Shown here: positions 14,050-14,199 of the stretch, piece after piece
Layout: each line of letters begins with the position of its first letter
Numbering within the stretch: position 1 is the first letter of the stretch
Origin: Bacillota bacterium
GTDB taxonomy: Bacteria; Bacillota; Sulfobacillia; JAJZYS01; JAJYTV01
Direction of reading: 5' to 3'
Assembly: GCA_021806845.1 (NCBI GenBank)
Contig: JAKAPV010000046.1
Location: forward strand, 1 to 14,199
DNA: 14,199 nucleotides
The notes under the pieces: model-generated
Databases searched by the model: none
Seen by the model: only the letters and a program-made list of their open reading frames with translations
What the model was told of the DNA's origin: nothing
Made by a program: the position numbers and the translations under genes

Positions 14050-14125
14050 GGGGGCGTAGCTCAGCTGGTAGAGCAATTGGTTCGCAATCAATAGGTCAGG
14101 GGTTCGAATCCCCTCGCCTCCACCA
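14050..14125 (+). tRNA. tRNA-Ala (anticodon CGC)
   Basis: A complete cloverleaf: acceptor GGGGGCG (14050-14056) with CGCCTCC (14115-14121), D arm GCTC/GAGC (14059-14074), anticodon arm ATTGG/TCAAT (14076-14092) around loop TTCGCAA with anticodon CGC at 14083-14085, T arm AGGGG/CCCCT (14098-14114) with TTCGAAT, discriminator A at 14122 and an encoded CCA (14123-14125). The third acceptor pair is G-U, the identity element read by alanyl-tRNA synthetase, agreeing with the anticodon, which reads GCG. The lowest anticodon-stem pair is G-U. It stands alone here, with its own promoter and terminator. Confidence 0.93.
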
Positions 14126-14158
14126 AGTTTAAATGGCTTTGCAATGCGGTTTTCGGGG

Positions 14159-14193
14159 ATCCGGCCTCGCACCTCGCGAGGCCGGATTTCTGC
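14159..14193 (+). terminator. Rho-independent terminator after tRNA-Ala
   Basis: A perfect 12-base inverted repeat (14159-14170 with 14176-14187, five-base loop) is followed by TTTCTGCGTTT on the plus strand, about 34 bases after the tRNA's CCA. The T run is broken, but the stem is strong and GC-rich. Confidence 0.82.
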
Positions 14194-14199
14194 GTTTGC

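Noticed and set aside
13861..14172. Upstream extension of the zinc-ribbon frame, with the peptide GGGEGIRTPDLLIANQLLYQ
   Set aside because: This is the well-known false peptide from reading antisense across a tRNA gene; the frame has no role there, and the ATG at 13860 has the ribosome binding site.

Overview
The window is a GC-rich (about two thirds G+C by eye) chromosomal segment holding most of a division and cell wall (dcw) cluster, read right to left on the minus strand. Three things point to an endospore-forming, GC-rich member of the Bacillota (Firmicutes). The left edge carries the N-terminal membrane half of SpoIIGA, the pro-sigma-E processing protease, directly after ftsZ. Sbp (DUF1290) and a DUF881 protein sit between ftsQ and ftsZ. 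The class B penicillin-binding protein ends in two PASTA domains. MurE has the DNPR motif of meso-diaminopimelate-adding enzymes, so the wall is probably of the m-DAP type. Genus or species cannot be told from the sequence.

Right end (about 13,640-14,199). A plus-strand tRNA-Ala (anticodon CGC) has a near-consensus sigma-A promoter and its own terminator. Divergent from it is a minus-strand gene for a 56-residue zinc-ribbon protein, with a structured leader and its own terminator. A short control region follows, with 10-bp-spaced TGGGG-type repeats that look like MraZ boxes, and the dcw genes start there.

Main block (13,546 down to 662), in transcription order: mraZ, rsmH, ftsL, ftsI/spoVD-type PBP, murE, murF, mraY, ftsW, murG, ftsQ/divIB, DUF881 gene, sbp, ftsZ. 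Genes are tightly packed: mraZ-rsmH overlap by ATGA, murE-murF, murF-mraY and ftsQ-DUF881 by GTGA, and ftsW-murG by TGATG. A strong rho-independent terminator closes the unit 18 bases after ftsZ. spoIIGA then starts separately and runs off the left edge.

Together the genes make lipid II (MurE, MurF, MraY, MurG), polymerise and crosslink it at the septum (FtsW with the PBP), build the divisome (FtsL, FtsQ, FtsZ), and regulate or support the cluster (MraZ; RsmH methylates 16S rRNA). Genes often found in such clusters are absent: murD (expected between mraY and ftsW), murC/murB (between murG and ftsQ) and ftsA (before ftsZ). Only 57-75 base gaps lie at those places.

I see no mobile element, CRISPR array, phage gene or clearly new multi-gene system. 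The least explained parts are the small zinc-ribbon gene with its leader hairpin, the MraZ-box array, and the lack of ftsA. No stretch over 300 bases lacks a gene.
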